Positions 44,204-55,466 of a stretch of DNA of 64,000 nt are shown piece after piece. The notes under the pieces were generated by a model. That model was not told the DNA's origin. It worked only from the letters and a program-made list of their open reading frames with translations, and searched no databases. Within the stretch, counting starts at the first letter, position 1; every line of letters starts with the position of its first letter. The stretch is from contig CM019069.1 of the NCBI GenBank assembly GCA_009667805.1, forward strand, positions 54,192,422 to 54,256,421, given 5' to 3'. The position numbers and the translations under genes are program-made. Source of the DNA: Leptobrachium leishanense (taxonomy: Eukaryota > Chordata > Amphibia > Anura > Megophryidae).

Positions 44204-47200
44204 CTATTCCATTACTTCAGCATCAGGGGATTGATAGCTGCTGATCCAGGACTGATTCATTTTTATAAATGTCAGCCGGTCTACAGAGTCGGTGGACAGA
44301 CGCACTCTTTTGTCTGTGACAAAACCTCCAGCGGCACTGAACGCCCTTTCGGAAAGCACGCTAGATGAAGGGCAACCTAGTAGCTGCATAGCATATTGAC
44401 TAAGTTCTGGCCAGTGATCCAATCTCAACACCCAGTAAGCCAGTGGATCATCTGCTGGAAACGTATCCAGGTCTGCCCTTGCCCCTAGGTAGTCCTGCAC
44501 CATATGGTGAAGACGCTGGCAATGGGTGCCTACATTTGTCGTCCCTGGGCGTCGAGGACTAAAAAAATTTAAAAATGCATCAGTCAAGTGGCCCTGGCCT
44601 TCACCGCTATTCCTCTGATCACCTGCAGCCTCAGAAGCACGTGTGTCAGCACTTGGTAATCTAACAGTGCCGGGAAAGGTGTTACACAAGTTTCGCTTTA
44701 GAGCGTCCTTAAGTTTTGTCATCCTGTGCTCCCTCTGTGCGGGCAGGATGAGCTCTGCAACTTTCCCCTTGTATCGTGGATCAAGAAGGGTTGCCAACCA
44801 GTATTGATCCCTCTCCTTGATAGCACGAATCCTGGGGTCCTTTAGCAGGCTTTGCATCATTAGGGAGCCCATGCAGCGTAGGTTGGAGGTGGCATTAGCT
44901 GCCGAGTCTTCCTGGTCAATGAGGATGACCGTATCGTTCACTTCATCCTCCCAGCCACGCACAAGCCCTTCTGTTTCTGGGCACACAAAACCCTGCCTTG
45001 AGGAATCCCCACCTTCAATGCCCCCACTACTTAAATAGTCCTCCTCCTCCTCATCCTCCTCCTGCCTGATCTGAGTAGGACCCGCTGGAATGCTGTCTGC
45101 GGAAAGACTGGGGCCTTGAGAGCTAGGGAAGGCCTCCTCTTCCTCCCGCTGCTCTGCCTCTAGAGCCACATCTATAATTCCCCGCAGAGTGTGCTCCAGC
45201 AGGAACACTAAAGGAATTGTGTCACTGATGCATGCACTGTCCCTGCTCATCATCCTCGTTGCCTCCTCAAATGGTGACAGTGCAGTGCATGCAGCCTTGA
45301 TCATCAGCCACTGCGGGGGGGAGAAAAAAAAAGTTGACCTGAACCTGTCCTTGTGCCATACTCACACAGGTACTCGTTGATGGCCCTCTGCTGCTTGTGC
45401 AGACGCTGCAGCATTGCTAATGTCGAGTTCCACCTGGTGGGCATGTCACAGATCAGACGGTTTGTGGGAAGGTGGAATTCTCTTTGAATTTCTGCCAGGC
45501 AAACGCTTGCTGGGAATGACCGTCTGAAGTGGCTGCAGACTTTTCTGGCCTGGATGAGAAGCTCTGGCAGCCCTGGGTACTTGGTTAGGAAACGCTGTAC
45601 CACCAGATTTAGGACGTGTGCTAGGCATGGTACATGCGTCAATTTACCCTTGCGTAGGGCGGAGAGAAGGTTGCTGCCATTATCGCAGACGATCATTCCC
45701 AGCTCAAGCTGGTGTGGTGTTAACCATCTCTGCACCTGCCCCTGCAGAGCTGACAAAATTTCTGACCCGGTGCGGCTCCTGTCCCCTAAACAAACCAGCT
45801 CAAGCACAGTATGGCATCTTTTTGCTTGAGCCATTGCGTAGACCCTGTCAGGCGTCGGTTTAACTGCCACTTCGCCAGAGACAGAGAAGGAGGAGGAGGA
45901 GGAGGAGGAAGAGATGGTGGTGGTGGAGCAGACAGACCTCATACAAGCAGCTTTCTGGAGGCGTCGTGGATGAACAAGCTCCAGCACAGAGCCCCGTCTT
46001 CGATCACTCCCAGCTGCAATCAGAGTTACCCAGTGTGCCGTGAAGGAAATGTAATGACCCTGTCCTTGCTTGCTGGACCACGTGTCTAAAGTCACATGCA
46101 CCTTGCTGCTGACTGCCTTTCCCAATGACTGGATAACATTGTCTTCCACGTGCTGGTATAGTGCTGGAATGGCCTTGCGTGAAAAGTAATGGCGTTTTGG
46201 AACCTGCCACTGTGGTACAGCGCATTCAGCAAATTCACGGAAGGGAGCAGAGTCCACCAGCTGGAAAGGCAGCAGCTGTAATGCGAGTAATTTTGCTAAG
46301 CTGGCATTTAGACGCTGTGCTTGGGGATGGTTGGGACTATATTTTTTCTTTCGCTGCAGCAGCTGCGGCAACGTAATCTGACTGCGTAAATCTTCAGCTA
46401 CTGGGATGATGTCACATTGTGAGGAAGGACCTGCTGGTACATCCATTACTGTAGCATCATCCCTGTCGGTGGAGGTTGTAGGCAATTGCATGGCAGGACA
46501 TACAGTGTGGGTAGAGACAGATGAGGAGGAGGAGGACCTACGCAAAGTTTTGCCCCAACGGGATGTGTGGCACTTGTTCATATGTCGCCTCAAGCACGTG
46601 GTACCCAAGTGTCCGGTGCTTATCCCACGCTTCAGCCTCCTCTGACATAGATTACAAATAGCAACGCTGGGGTCTGCTGCACAGTTCTTAAAGAACTCCC
46701 AGACAGCAGATTTCCTGCATGTGTTCTTTGAGACAACAGCGCTCTGCACCGGAGCAGCTCTGACATGTGATGCCTTGGACTGGCTAGTGCTACGGTTGGT
46801 CACAGAGGATGTTGTGCCTCGTGTTTGCTGTGCCTCCTCCTACTCCCCCTCCTCCTCACTTGATTCCTCAGTTCAATCTGGCACCCAGGTGGAGTCAGTG
46901 ACCTCATCATCATCAATGTCATCTTCAGCCCCTATCTCCTCGTCACTGGAGCCAACTTGGCAGAATGCTGCAGCTGCTGGGGCAACATGAGTGCCAGTTA
47001 TTTGTGTGTCATCACTGGCACCCCCTTCCTCTAGGTTGATTATACTCCCTTGCTCAACCTCAGAGATTGAATCAGAGCACTGTACTTGCTGCGCATCCTC
47101 TGAGGTGGACTGTAAAGCACTAGAAGCCTGTCTGGCAGAGGACTCGGAGGATGAGGATGAGGATGGCCTGGTTAGCCAATCCACCAAGTCCTCTGTATGT

Positions 47201-47367
47201 TGCTGCTGCTTAAGACGGCCAGCACCAGTTAGAAAGTACAAGCGTGCCCCTGCAGAGGATGCACCATCTCCACCACGACCAGAGACACAGCCTCCCGACA
47301 CAGGGGCTGCTTGCCCTCTTATCTGTGGCTGGGAGCATCTGCCTGTCCTTTTTGTTCTTTCAGACAT
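44204..47367 (-). pseudogene. hAT-family transposase (BED-finger, Ac/ZBED-like), copy 2, broken
   Basis: Better preserved than copy 1. Starts at ATG 47367 (MSERTKRTG). Stops near 46872 (a TGA where copy 1 has CGA, a CpG decay change) and near 46842 (TAG) interrupt the acidic linker. From 46803 the BED finger (VWEFFKNCA, CNLC, HMNKCH), VTLDTW (first Asp), and IVCDNGSN (second Asp) are in one frame. A frameshift at the G/A homopolymers near 45311-45335 moves to the next frame (WLMIKAACTALSPFEEA), which runs to the dimerisation domain with LSERAFSAAGGFV (catalytic Glu) and a stop near 44204. Only these three lesions are obvious. Intact length would be about 1050 codons, long for hAT, mostly because of the acidic N terminus. 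Whether the gene has introns cannot be told here. Confidence 0.94.
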
Positions 47368-47489
47368 GGTGAGTGATATATAGATTAATATATACAGAAC
47401 TCTGATTCAACTCTGGTATAAAGATTTAAATAACTCTGGTATAACTCAGTGAGACACACTGATAGCTGGCAGCCAGTGACAAGAGACAG

Positions 47490-48180
47490 ATCACCTTAAT
47501 TCACAAATGTTTTAAATAAATTAGTGAGCCCCAAAATACAGCGTGGTACTGTATGTATGACGAGACACAGATCACCTTAATTCCCAAGTGTTTTAAAGAA
47601 ATTAGTGAGCCCCAAAATACAGCGTGGTACTGTATGTATGACGAGACACAGATCACCTTAATTCCCAAGTGTTTTAAAGAAATTAGTGAGCCCCAAAATA
47701 CAGCGTGGTACTTTTTGTATGACGAGACACAGATCACCTTAATTCCGAAGTGTTTTAAAGAAATTAGTGAGCCCCAAAATACAGCGTGGTATTTTTTGTA
47801 TGACAAGACACAGATCACCTTAATTCCCAAGTGTTTTAAAGCAATTAGCGAGCCCCAAAATACAGCGTGGTACTGTTTGTATGACGAGACACAGATCACC
47901 TTAATTCCCAAGTGTTTTAAAGAAATTAGTGAGCCCCAAAATACAGCGTGGTACTTTTTGTATGACGAGACACAGATCACCTTAATTCCCAAGTGTTTTA
48001 AAGCAATTAGTGAGCCCCAAAATACAGCGTGGTACTTTTTGTATGACGAGCCACAGATCACCTTAATTCCCAAGTGTTTTAAAGAAATTAGCGAGCCCCA
48101 AAATACAGCGTGGTACTGTTTGTATGACGAGACACAGATCACCTTAATTCCCAAGTGTGTTAAATAAATTAGTGAGCCCC
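47490..48180. repeat. 81-bp tandem array in hAT copy 2 (~8.5 units)
   Basis: Units contain GACACAGATCACCTTAATTC, CCAAGTGTTTTAAAGAAATT, AGTGAGCCCCAAAATACAGC and GTGGTACTGTATGTATGACGA. The 81-bp period equals 27 codons, so both strands are open for over 200 codons without meaning. Homologous to 16366-17140 in copy 1. Confidence 0.96.
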
Positions 48181-48880
48181 AAAAAAAATTGCTGGCTGTG
48201 TGACGAGACACAGAAGATCACCTTAATTCACAAGTGTTTTAAAGAAATTAGTGAGCCCCAAAAAGATTTGCTGGCACAGTGACAAGACCCAGAAAATCAC
48301 CTCAATTCACAAATGTTTTAAATAAAGTTGTAAACCCCAAAAAAACTTGCTGGCACAGTGACAAGACACACATCACCTAAATTCAATGATATTTGGTATA
48401 AATGAGACCCAAAAAGACTTGCTGGCACAGTGTGACAAGACCCAGAAAATCACCTCAATCACAAATGTTTTAAATAAAGTTGTAAACCCCAAAAAAACTT
48501 GCTGGCACAGTGACAAGACACACATCACCTAAATTCAATGATATTTGGTATAAATGAGACCCAAAAAGACTTGCTGGCACAGTGTGACAAGACCGAGAAA
48601 ATCACCTCAATTCACAAATGTTTTAAATAAAGTTGTAAACCCCAAAAAAACTTGCTGGCACAGTGACAAGACACACATCACCTAAATGCCCTGATATTTG
48701 GTATAAATGAGACCCAAAAAGACTTGCTGGCACAGTGTGACAAGACCCAGAAAATCACCTCAATTCACAAATGTTTTAAATAAAGTTGTAAACCCCAAAA
48801 AAACTTGCTGGCACAGTGACAAGACACACATCACCTAAATGCCCTGATATTTGTTCGAAATGAGACCCTCCCAGTAGCGT
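48181..48880. repeat. ~153-bp tandem array in hAT copy 2 (~4 units)
   Basis: Composite units alternating AATGTTTTAAATAAAGTTGT, AACCCCAAAAAAACTTGCTG and GATATTTGGTATAAATGAGA segments, with CACCTCAAT at 48299, 48452, 48604 and 48757. Each unit looks like two diverged ~77-81-bp units amplified together. Confidence 0.9.
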
Positions 48881-49262
48881 GGCAGACCGGCAGTAACAAC
48901 ACACACAACTATCTTCTTTGAAATCTCCTCTGAAATGCGTGCAGAATCGGCGCGTTGAAACCTTATATAGTGTGCTGCGGGACTTAGCTCTGTGGGCAAA
49001 TTTTGCCCAATCATGGGCTCAATCTGGACTCTGAGTGGTGATTGGCATAGTGTTCAACCAGTCTTGCACCAGACCTGTGATCAGGTGCAAGGCTGTAGCC
49101 AATTACGAGCTTCAGGCAGTGGGAAAATGCATTGTGGACCATTGTGGTCGAACATGCGGCGAACACCCGGAAATGATCGGGGTTCGCGATCCGCCCGAAC
49201 AGGCTAAGTTCGGGTTGAACCCCGAACCGTCTGAACCCGAACAGCTCATCCCTAGTCAGTAA

Positions 49263-50065
49263 GTTAGAAGCATGAAACCCAAGGTGGCCCATGCCATTTG
49301 CTAAGGAACCGCAACAAATGTGCAGTGATCCAGTCACCAGGTATAGGATCTTGGGGACTCGGAACTTGGTCGCTTGCTAAGAGGAGCCAACCTCTTGCTT
49401 CCCGCTCCATGGTGAAAAGCGTGTGGGGTGGTTAGATGTATAGAGTAATAAAGCAGCACTGAGGCTTGAGGAAGGGGCCCCAAAAAGTGCCCAAGAACTT
49501 TCAGATAAAATGGCTGGATCATCAATGATGCAACGGGAGCCTTTCAGCCTGCAGTGACTTCTCTATATAGTGGCTGCATTGTCACCCGGCCTCACACGGG
49601 GCTGCGCATGCTCAGATCACTCTTGGAATTCTGGTGCATAGTCAGGAGTTGCTCTAAGTACATTGACCACAGCTTGCCCATGCCTAATGCATTCTATGAT
49701 GGGAAATATTTCCCACCATCAGGCCTACTCTTTGCACATAACAATATATATATTTTTTATGAACCACAAAGTGTCAGACAGCATTCACAGGAAACGGGTA
49801 GATTAACTCCACCCTGCAACGGTAGCTGGATACTGCCACATCCAAAAACTAAGACCAGGAACAAAATCGGTACCGCACACATGGGACCTTTTCAATGTAT
49901 CTTTTTATTGGAACTCACACTACAGAACACCAGCAACTTTTCAGCCTCATGGCTTTTTTTCAAGAAACGTCACTGGCGTTCTGAAGTGCGAGCACCGATA
50001 GAAAGACATAGTTAAAGGACCCCGTACATACTGGTAGCATTTCATTTTCACAATACTTTATTATA
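49263..50065. other. Unassigned DNA
   Basis: No gene or repeat family recognised. The longest open frame (49554-50015, plus) has no motif, signal or domain I can name and no related copy in the window. Confidence 0.45.
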
Positions 50066-50073
50066 GTGTGGTT

Positions 50074-50809
50074 CAGGGGCGTACCTAGGGGGGCGGGGCG
50101 GGCCGCACCAGATGACACCACCCCCTAGGGTGACACCCTAAATAAAAAAGTTTTTTTATTTTTGCAAAGTATTTTACCAGGAGAGATACATTGAGATTTC
50201 ACTAAATTTCAAGTATGTCCTGGGTAGGCAAGGCCTAGGCTGGCACTTTCCAAGGGGGCGGCAAAAAACCCATCACTAAATGGGTTACTCACAGAGCACT
50301 GAAATGACGCCAACATTTTGGTGCTCTGTTGTTCCCTGCACTTCGGGAATCAAATTTCCCCACCCTGCAGTGAATTCACCATTCACCGTAGGGTCCTCGA
50401 AGTGCAGGGAGTCGGCCTACTTAACGAAAATGTCTGGAATTTACATATAAGGTCCTATGATTGATAATAAAAAGGTCTCTTACAGAAAAAAGAAAAACCA
50501 CTATAGGATGGATATGTTGTGAGTTTGCAAAATTACTTAAAAATAACAATTCTTCAAAAAGAATCTACACTCGCCGCTTATTGCACAGCACAGAGGACGC
50601 ATGAATGATCCACCATCGGCAGATTCATAATATATCATTATTATATGTATACATCATGTCCTGCCAGAATGCTATAACTAAAAATATTTTTGAAAACATT
50701 AAAAAAAGTGCGTGTGATTTTTTTTTTTTTTACATTTTAAAGTTGGGGGGGGGGGGGGTGCCAAAGTTAGGATCTGCCCCGGGTGCCAAATGTTCTAGGT
50801 ACGCCTCTG
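50074..50809. mobile_element. hAT-type MITE (CAGGGGCGTACCTAG ends), with captured repeat pieces
   Basis: Ends CAGGGGCGTACCTAG and CTAGGTACGCCTCTG, flanked by the 6/8-matching GTGTGGTT / GTGTTTTT. Inside: a minus-strand SINE/L2 tail (about 50152-50230), a right-end-like piece of the 3-bp-TSD family (about 50279-50420) and a piece of the A/T-rich half of the TTAA element (ATTATTATATGTATAC region, 50636-50660). Confidence 0.75.
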
Positions 50810-50817
50810 GTGTTTTT

Positions 50818-51307
50818 CCAAGAACTTCAGCCACATGCTTGGAGTCCTAGAACTGTGTTGGAGTATTGGTGATTGGTCCCTCGGGTTCAGTGAGCACCCT
50901 TATACCTATTGAGTAGATTTAAATTGAGATCGTTATGCATTACTCTTTGCTTGAAAATATATATATATTTTATATATTAAATGACAAGATTGAGTATACT
51001 TTATCTGCAAAGCACCTTCAGATGCTTCGGTATCAAATGTGCTCGATGTGGGTGTATTTTTCAAACACAATCCACTTGCAAATGCTCCAGAATGTGCCCC
51101 CAAAGTTTTAATACCTTGGGCATGATATCCATGGTGCCAAAATAGTTTAAACAGCTTGGATTCATTTTTTTTCCACACAAGAAAAATAGAACATATTCCA
51201 AACAGTACTATTAAGTTGTAATAGTGCTAGTTGACCAGAAGATGGCACCATCTGTCTCGCAAATAATCCATACAGTTGCAAATGTGCTTTTACTATTTGA
51301 ATCTATA
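50818..51307. other. Unassigned DNA
   Basis: No gene or repeat recognised. Confidence 0.4.
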
Positions 51308-51704
51308 AGGTTATTCAAAGAACGACGAACTTGCCCGGAATTACACTGAACGGTGAATTTCACCGTACGGTGCAATTTCCTGGCAGCTCGGCTTTTCAGA
51401 AAGCAGTCAATTCACCAAATACTGTCGAATTGACAGCGAAATATGGTGCAGTTCGCAGCAGGTTGCTGCAATTCAGCGATCTTGAGCGGCAGTGAAATTG
51501 TCCCATATAGAAATAATGGTTAATCTATTCACAGAACGCCGAACTCCACCAAAATGTCTGTGAAATGCCCTGATTTTCAGCCATTCAGTTCGACAGGTTT
51601 AAACAAGCGAACCCCATAGGATTCAATGTAAAAAAAATATTTACGGTATTTTTTCCAGCCGTTTATTCTTTTCAGTTTCAGCAAAAAGCCTTTTTATTTA
51701 TTTA

Positions 51705-53200
51705 CAGGGTTATCCAAAGAGATCTGAATTGCTTGAGAAAGGTAACCGAACGCTGAAAATCAGCGTTCGGTTACCTTTCTTGGCCATTCAGCTATCCAAA
51801 GAGCAGGCAATTCGCCAAATCCTGGCGAGCTGCCTGCACATATGGTGCCTGTTCGGTGCCTGTTCGAGGGCAGTGAATCCCCATGAAAATGCACTGCTTC
51901 GGCTATTCAGAGAACATAAACCAGCAGTGAAAGGTTCCCAAAATGCCCTGCCATTCGGTGGTTTAATTCGGCAAGTTAATTCAGGAGAATCCCATAGGCT
52001 TCAATGTTAAAAATATTCCTGTTTTAATTCAATATCTAATAAACCGTTCATTATAAAATTCTGCAGTAAAGAGTCTCTTTATTTATAGATTTTTTAGGAT
52101 ACCTTAAGCATTTTTCTGATTTTTTCTTTTTTAAGTCCGATTTTTTTTTTTTTTTTTTTAAGTTTTCTTCTTTTTTCTGTAACAGCCCTTTTTATTATCA
52201 TTCCCTGGACCTCACATGCAAATTTCAGACATTTTCGCTCAGTAGTTTCTTTGCAAACAACTTTTCACTTTCACATTCATACAAACTGTTTTGCTAATTT
52301 ATTCACCTCCCTCTGTCTGCGGTTGTCACGGAATGGACCTGAGCGCTCCTTCCAGCGTGCCGCGTGACTAAAAACTCAGACAGTTTTAAAGATAATTTTT
52401 TCCTTTTATATTTCGGTTGTGCGTTTAAGTGTATGGACATTTTATTTCATGTCTAGATGTGGTTTTACTGGTGTGGTTTTTATTAGAGTGTGATGTATTA
52501 ACATGTATCCTGTATTGTATGAGGGCATTTAAGTCTGGACATGTCTGAGAGCATTCAAGTCTGGACATGTCTTTGTGTTGTGTGTATAAAAGGATCTGCC
52601 CAAACCTTGTAATAAATCACTTTCTGTTTTGAAGTCATACAGCTTCGTCTGGTGAGTTCTTCCAGGGAATATCACATTGCACCTAGAAGGCACTCAGTGG
52701 CCTTCCACATCACGTCTATCCCAGGAAAAGGAGCCTCAAGTCAGCCCAGCAGCCACCTCCACACCAACAAGAGGTCGGTAGATCAGGCTGCTCGAGACGC
52801 CGAGTGCCGAGCCACTCGGTAGTCGGGCCGGACGCCATCAAGGGGGTCAGATAGGAGCAGGACCGCAGGCGGACACTCCATCCCGTCACAGCGGTGTCGG
52901 CTTTTTCTCGGCTTTTTCCGGCGGCTTCGCTGCGTGTAATCGGCTCCTGCTCGGGTTTTTCCGGCGTCTTCGACGGGTTAATCCAGATGTTTTTGGGGGT
53001 TTTCGGCATGCATTCGGTGGGTTTTGCGGTTAGTTTTCGTCAGGTTTGCGGTAACTTTTCCCTGCAATTCGGGGACCCTGTGGTGTTTGCTGAATACACC
53101 GCAGGGTCACCGAAATGGGATCGGCAAAAGGAACCGAATTGAAGAGAACGAAAAGTCACCGAACGTGCGGTAACTTTTCAAATCTCTTTGGATAACCCTG
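51705..53200 (+). mobile_element. 3-bp-TSD DNA element (copy 6, inner), holding a solo LTR
   Basis: Ends CAGGGTTATCCAAAGAG and CTCTTTGGATAACCCTG, flanked by TTA (51702-51704; 53201-53203). The left-end hairpin (AAAGGTAACCGAACGCTG and complement) is perfect. Split at 52324-52890 by an LTR. Confidence 0.92.
52324..52890 (+). mobile_element. Solo LTR (gypsy-type or endogenous-retrovirus-type)
   Basis: Starts TGTCACGG and ends CCCGTCACA (TG...CA), flanked by the 5-bp duplication GCGGT (52319-52323; 52891-52895). It contains a TATAAAAG box near 52586 followed by AATAAA near 52611, the normal order of promoter and polyadenylation signal in an LTR. No internal region or second LTR is present, so it is the product of LTR-LTR recombination. 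Family is not determinable by eye; a 5-bp duplication suits Ty3/gypsy or some retroviral groups. Confidence 0.85.
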
Positions 53201-53584
53201 TTAATTTTTAGAATTTTTGGGAGTTTTTTCTGCATTTTTTAGGCAAAATTTTTGATTCCCATTTTTCATTAATGGCGGGTTTTTTATATGCTGTAACAGA
53301 CCTTTTTATTTTTTTATAGGACTTTTTTTATTATTTCCACACATTTTCAAACATTTTTATTGTTTTAAATGCATTTTACAGAATAGCAGAGTTCCGTTTA
53401 GTTTTTGTTTGCAGTTCGGCGGTCTTCGGCGGTGTCGGAGTTCAGTGGCCTAATCGCCAGTTGGCGGCGGCGTACCGGGGCTCCACGTTCAGCGCACTTT
53501 TGGGACCCTGCGGCGAATAATGAATTCCCCACAGGGTCGATGAACGAGAAAGCAATGAAATTTCACTGTATCGTGCAAATTTGT

Positions 53585-53652
53585 TTTCCATAATCCACTG
53601 GGTCTTGGCAGTAGATTTATGGAAAGTAACTTTGTAGTGAATGGGTTTAAAT
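53585..53652. repeat. TTAA-MITE fragment
   Basis: TTTCCATAATCCACTGGGTC..GGCAGTAGATTTATGGAAAG, then GTAGTGAATGGGTTTAA, resembles the right end of the CCCCTTCACTACC family. Confidence 0.55.
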
Positions 53653-54366
53653 GTTATCCTTGCCTATTATTGTATCTATCATTGTTATCTAGCTGTTTAT
53701 AGCCTTTGAAACAACGCTTACAGTTTCCAAACCTTGGATTCAATGTCTCTCCGCAAGATATTTCTTTATTGTGCATGAATATGGTTATCCTTTCAGTCGT
53801 GTGAACGCACAATATAAGCCCAGGGCAAAGAACACAGCAGTTGTCACTGATATATGGTTTACATCTCATTCTTTCAAGTTTTTATGGGAAATGGGAATCA
53901 CAATTGCATCTGATATCACGTGTCTAAATAGTACAATAAAGGGCTGGTTTTGTAAAAGGAGGGAGTTAAAAATATGTATATATATATATGTTATGCAATA
54001 TCGTTTTTCTCTATAGTTTTGATATTAAAGGAGTTTTATCCTACCTACATGTGCTGTAAGATATTCTTAGATTCGGCAATTGACTCTCAAGATTGACTAT
54101 TTTGATATTAGGTTTTGGAGTGCCTCTCATCAAAATCATCTTACTGTTAATAAACCCTTAAAGTGCACCTGTCATGGGCAAAATGACTTTCCCCATTTCA
54201 CAAGGCACCTCTCCCTTTATATAGGTCAGAGTTTCTTCACTGACCTACAGTATATAATACAAGAAATGGAGATATTCCGTTTTGAGGTTTCCCCCACTCC
54301 ATGGAACCACGTTGAATAGGGTAGGTGCTCAACATGCAGAGAAGCGTCCTACAGGACCCCCTACAC
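53653..54366. other. Unassigned DNA
   Basis: (TA)n near 53973-53990. AGTGCACCTGTCATGGGCAA at 54163 looks like an old dispersed repeat, class unknown. No gene. Confidence 0.4.
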
Positions 54367-54548
54367 CAGTGGTTCCCAACCGCGGTCCTCAAGTACTCCT
54401 AGCAGGCCAGGTTTGCAGGATATCCTAAACACAGACCGGTGATATGATTTGCTGCTCAGTGATTGCAGGATTCAGCCTGCATTTCCCCAAGGTAATCCTT
54501 AAACCTGTCCTGTTAGGGGTACTTGAGGAACGCGGTTGGGAACCACTG
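54367..54548. mobile_element. hAT MITE, intact 182-bp copy
   Basis: Ends CAGTGGTTCCCAACC and GGTTGGGAACCACTG, flanked by the exact 8-bp duplication CCCTACAC (54359-54366; 54549-54556). This is the reference copy for the fragments at about 3466-3607 and the split copy at 24151-27610. Confidence 0.95.
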
Positions 54549-54556
54549 CCCTACAC

Positions 54557-55036
54557 AATCAGTGTGCTGGGCTGCCTGTCACTCAGATCTTGACAGGTAG
54601 AAAGCGCAGCACTCACAGCCTGCAGAGGGTAATCCTGCAGGCTGGCTCTCTGCTCACAGCCGTCCTTCTCACTGCGGCATGCCGTGATGGGGAGAAACTT
54701 AAATATGTCTGTTTTTTTTTACATTATATAGGAGAGTGAAAAAACGTTGATCTATATAAAGGGAGAAGAGCCCTGTTAAATGGGCAAACGTAATTTTGCC
54801 AACGACAGTGGCACTTTTTAAACGTCTCTTGAAGAATAGAGATCAAGCTTTGAAAAATTTTATATTTATTCATGTTGTCAATTTGTCATCATTTCATAGA
54901 GACAAGCATCGCCTCCTGTACAATGCAGACCTTTTATGGAGTGCAAGATCTGGAACTGATGTGAGAAACTCTTACCAAAACCTGAACGAATGATTAACCT
55001 TCTTACTAGATTTAGATATTAGGAATACATAGGTAA
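54557..55036. other. Unassigned DNA
   Basis: No gene or repeat recognised. Confidence 0.4.
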
Positions 55037-55463
55037 GGCTAAGGTCAGACGAAAGCAGTTTTAACGTGCGTTTAACCGCACTAAATCACGGCCGTGCTAG
55101 CAGCAAATGACGTCCAATGCCGGGCTGCATATGAAGAACGGCCGCACAAAAGTGCGGCCACGCAACGCAAGTGGTAAACGAATGCATTTTTTCGAGAACG
55201 TCAAACCGCTAGTACTGACGTACAGAGTGCGCTGCGTCTGCATAGGGGCGTGTGTGCGTGATTAGGAGAGGTCAGACGCTGCTAATGTCCGGCCAACATA
55301 ACGTCCAGACACCAAACGTTTCCTGGTTTGGATCCGTATGAAATCACGGCTGTAATTGCGCATCGTATGACCGCTATTGCGTATTCCGTGAAAAAGTACG
55401 TCCATGCGTTCGGACGCACTTTTTTACGGACGATGCGAAAAATGCGTTCGTCTGACCCTAGCC
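55037..55463. mobile_element. GGCTAGGG MITE (third copy, inverted relative to the others)
   Basis: Ends GGCTAAGGTCAGACGAAAGC and GCGTTCGTCTGACCCTAGCC, flanked by TAA (55034-55036; 55464-55466). 427 bp; landmarks are the complement of those at 22952-23385. Confidence 0.92.
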
Positions 55464-55466
55464 TAA

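Larger units (their letters stand above)
42605..49254 (-). mobile_element. hAT transposon, copy 2 (both ends and 8-bp TSD present)
   Basis: Ends TAGGGATGAGC / GCTCATCCCTA, flanked by the exact 8-bp duplication GTCAGTAA (42597-42604; 49255-49262). 6650 bp. Same order as copy 1 at 10517-20342: GTTCG/CGAAC-rich end, subterminal array, minus-strand transposase gene, ~81-bp array, further array, CGAAC-rich end. It lacks the Tc1 and the expanded 68-bp array of copy 1. Confidence 0.96.
51308..53584 (+). mobile_element. 3-bp-TSD DNA element (copy 5, outer), split by another member
   Basis: The left part begins AGGTTATTCAAAGAACG and keeps the family landmarks (GGTTAATCTATTCACAGAAC, GCAAAAAGCC). It is interrupted at 51705-53200 by a second member, then resumes (AATTTTTGGGAGTTTTTTCT.. 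to GACCCTGCGGCGAATAATGA). The right inverted end is lost near 53584, where a TTAA-MITE fragment follows. Confidence 0.8.

Noticed and set aside
47501..48211. Open frames of over 200 codons on both strands
   Set aside because: The sequence is an 81-bp tandem array; 81 is a multiple of three, so one open unit keeps all units open. The repeated peptide has no family match, and the same array in copy 1 is broken.
49554..50015. 153-codon plus-strand frame as a host gene
   Set aside because: No recognisable domain, signal or repeat family, and no related copy in the window; likely chance.
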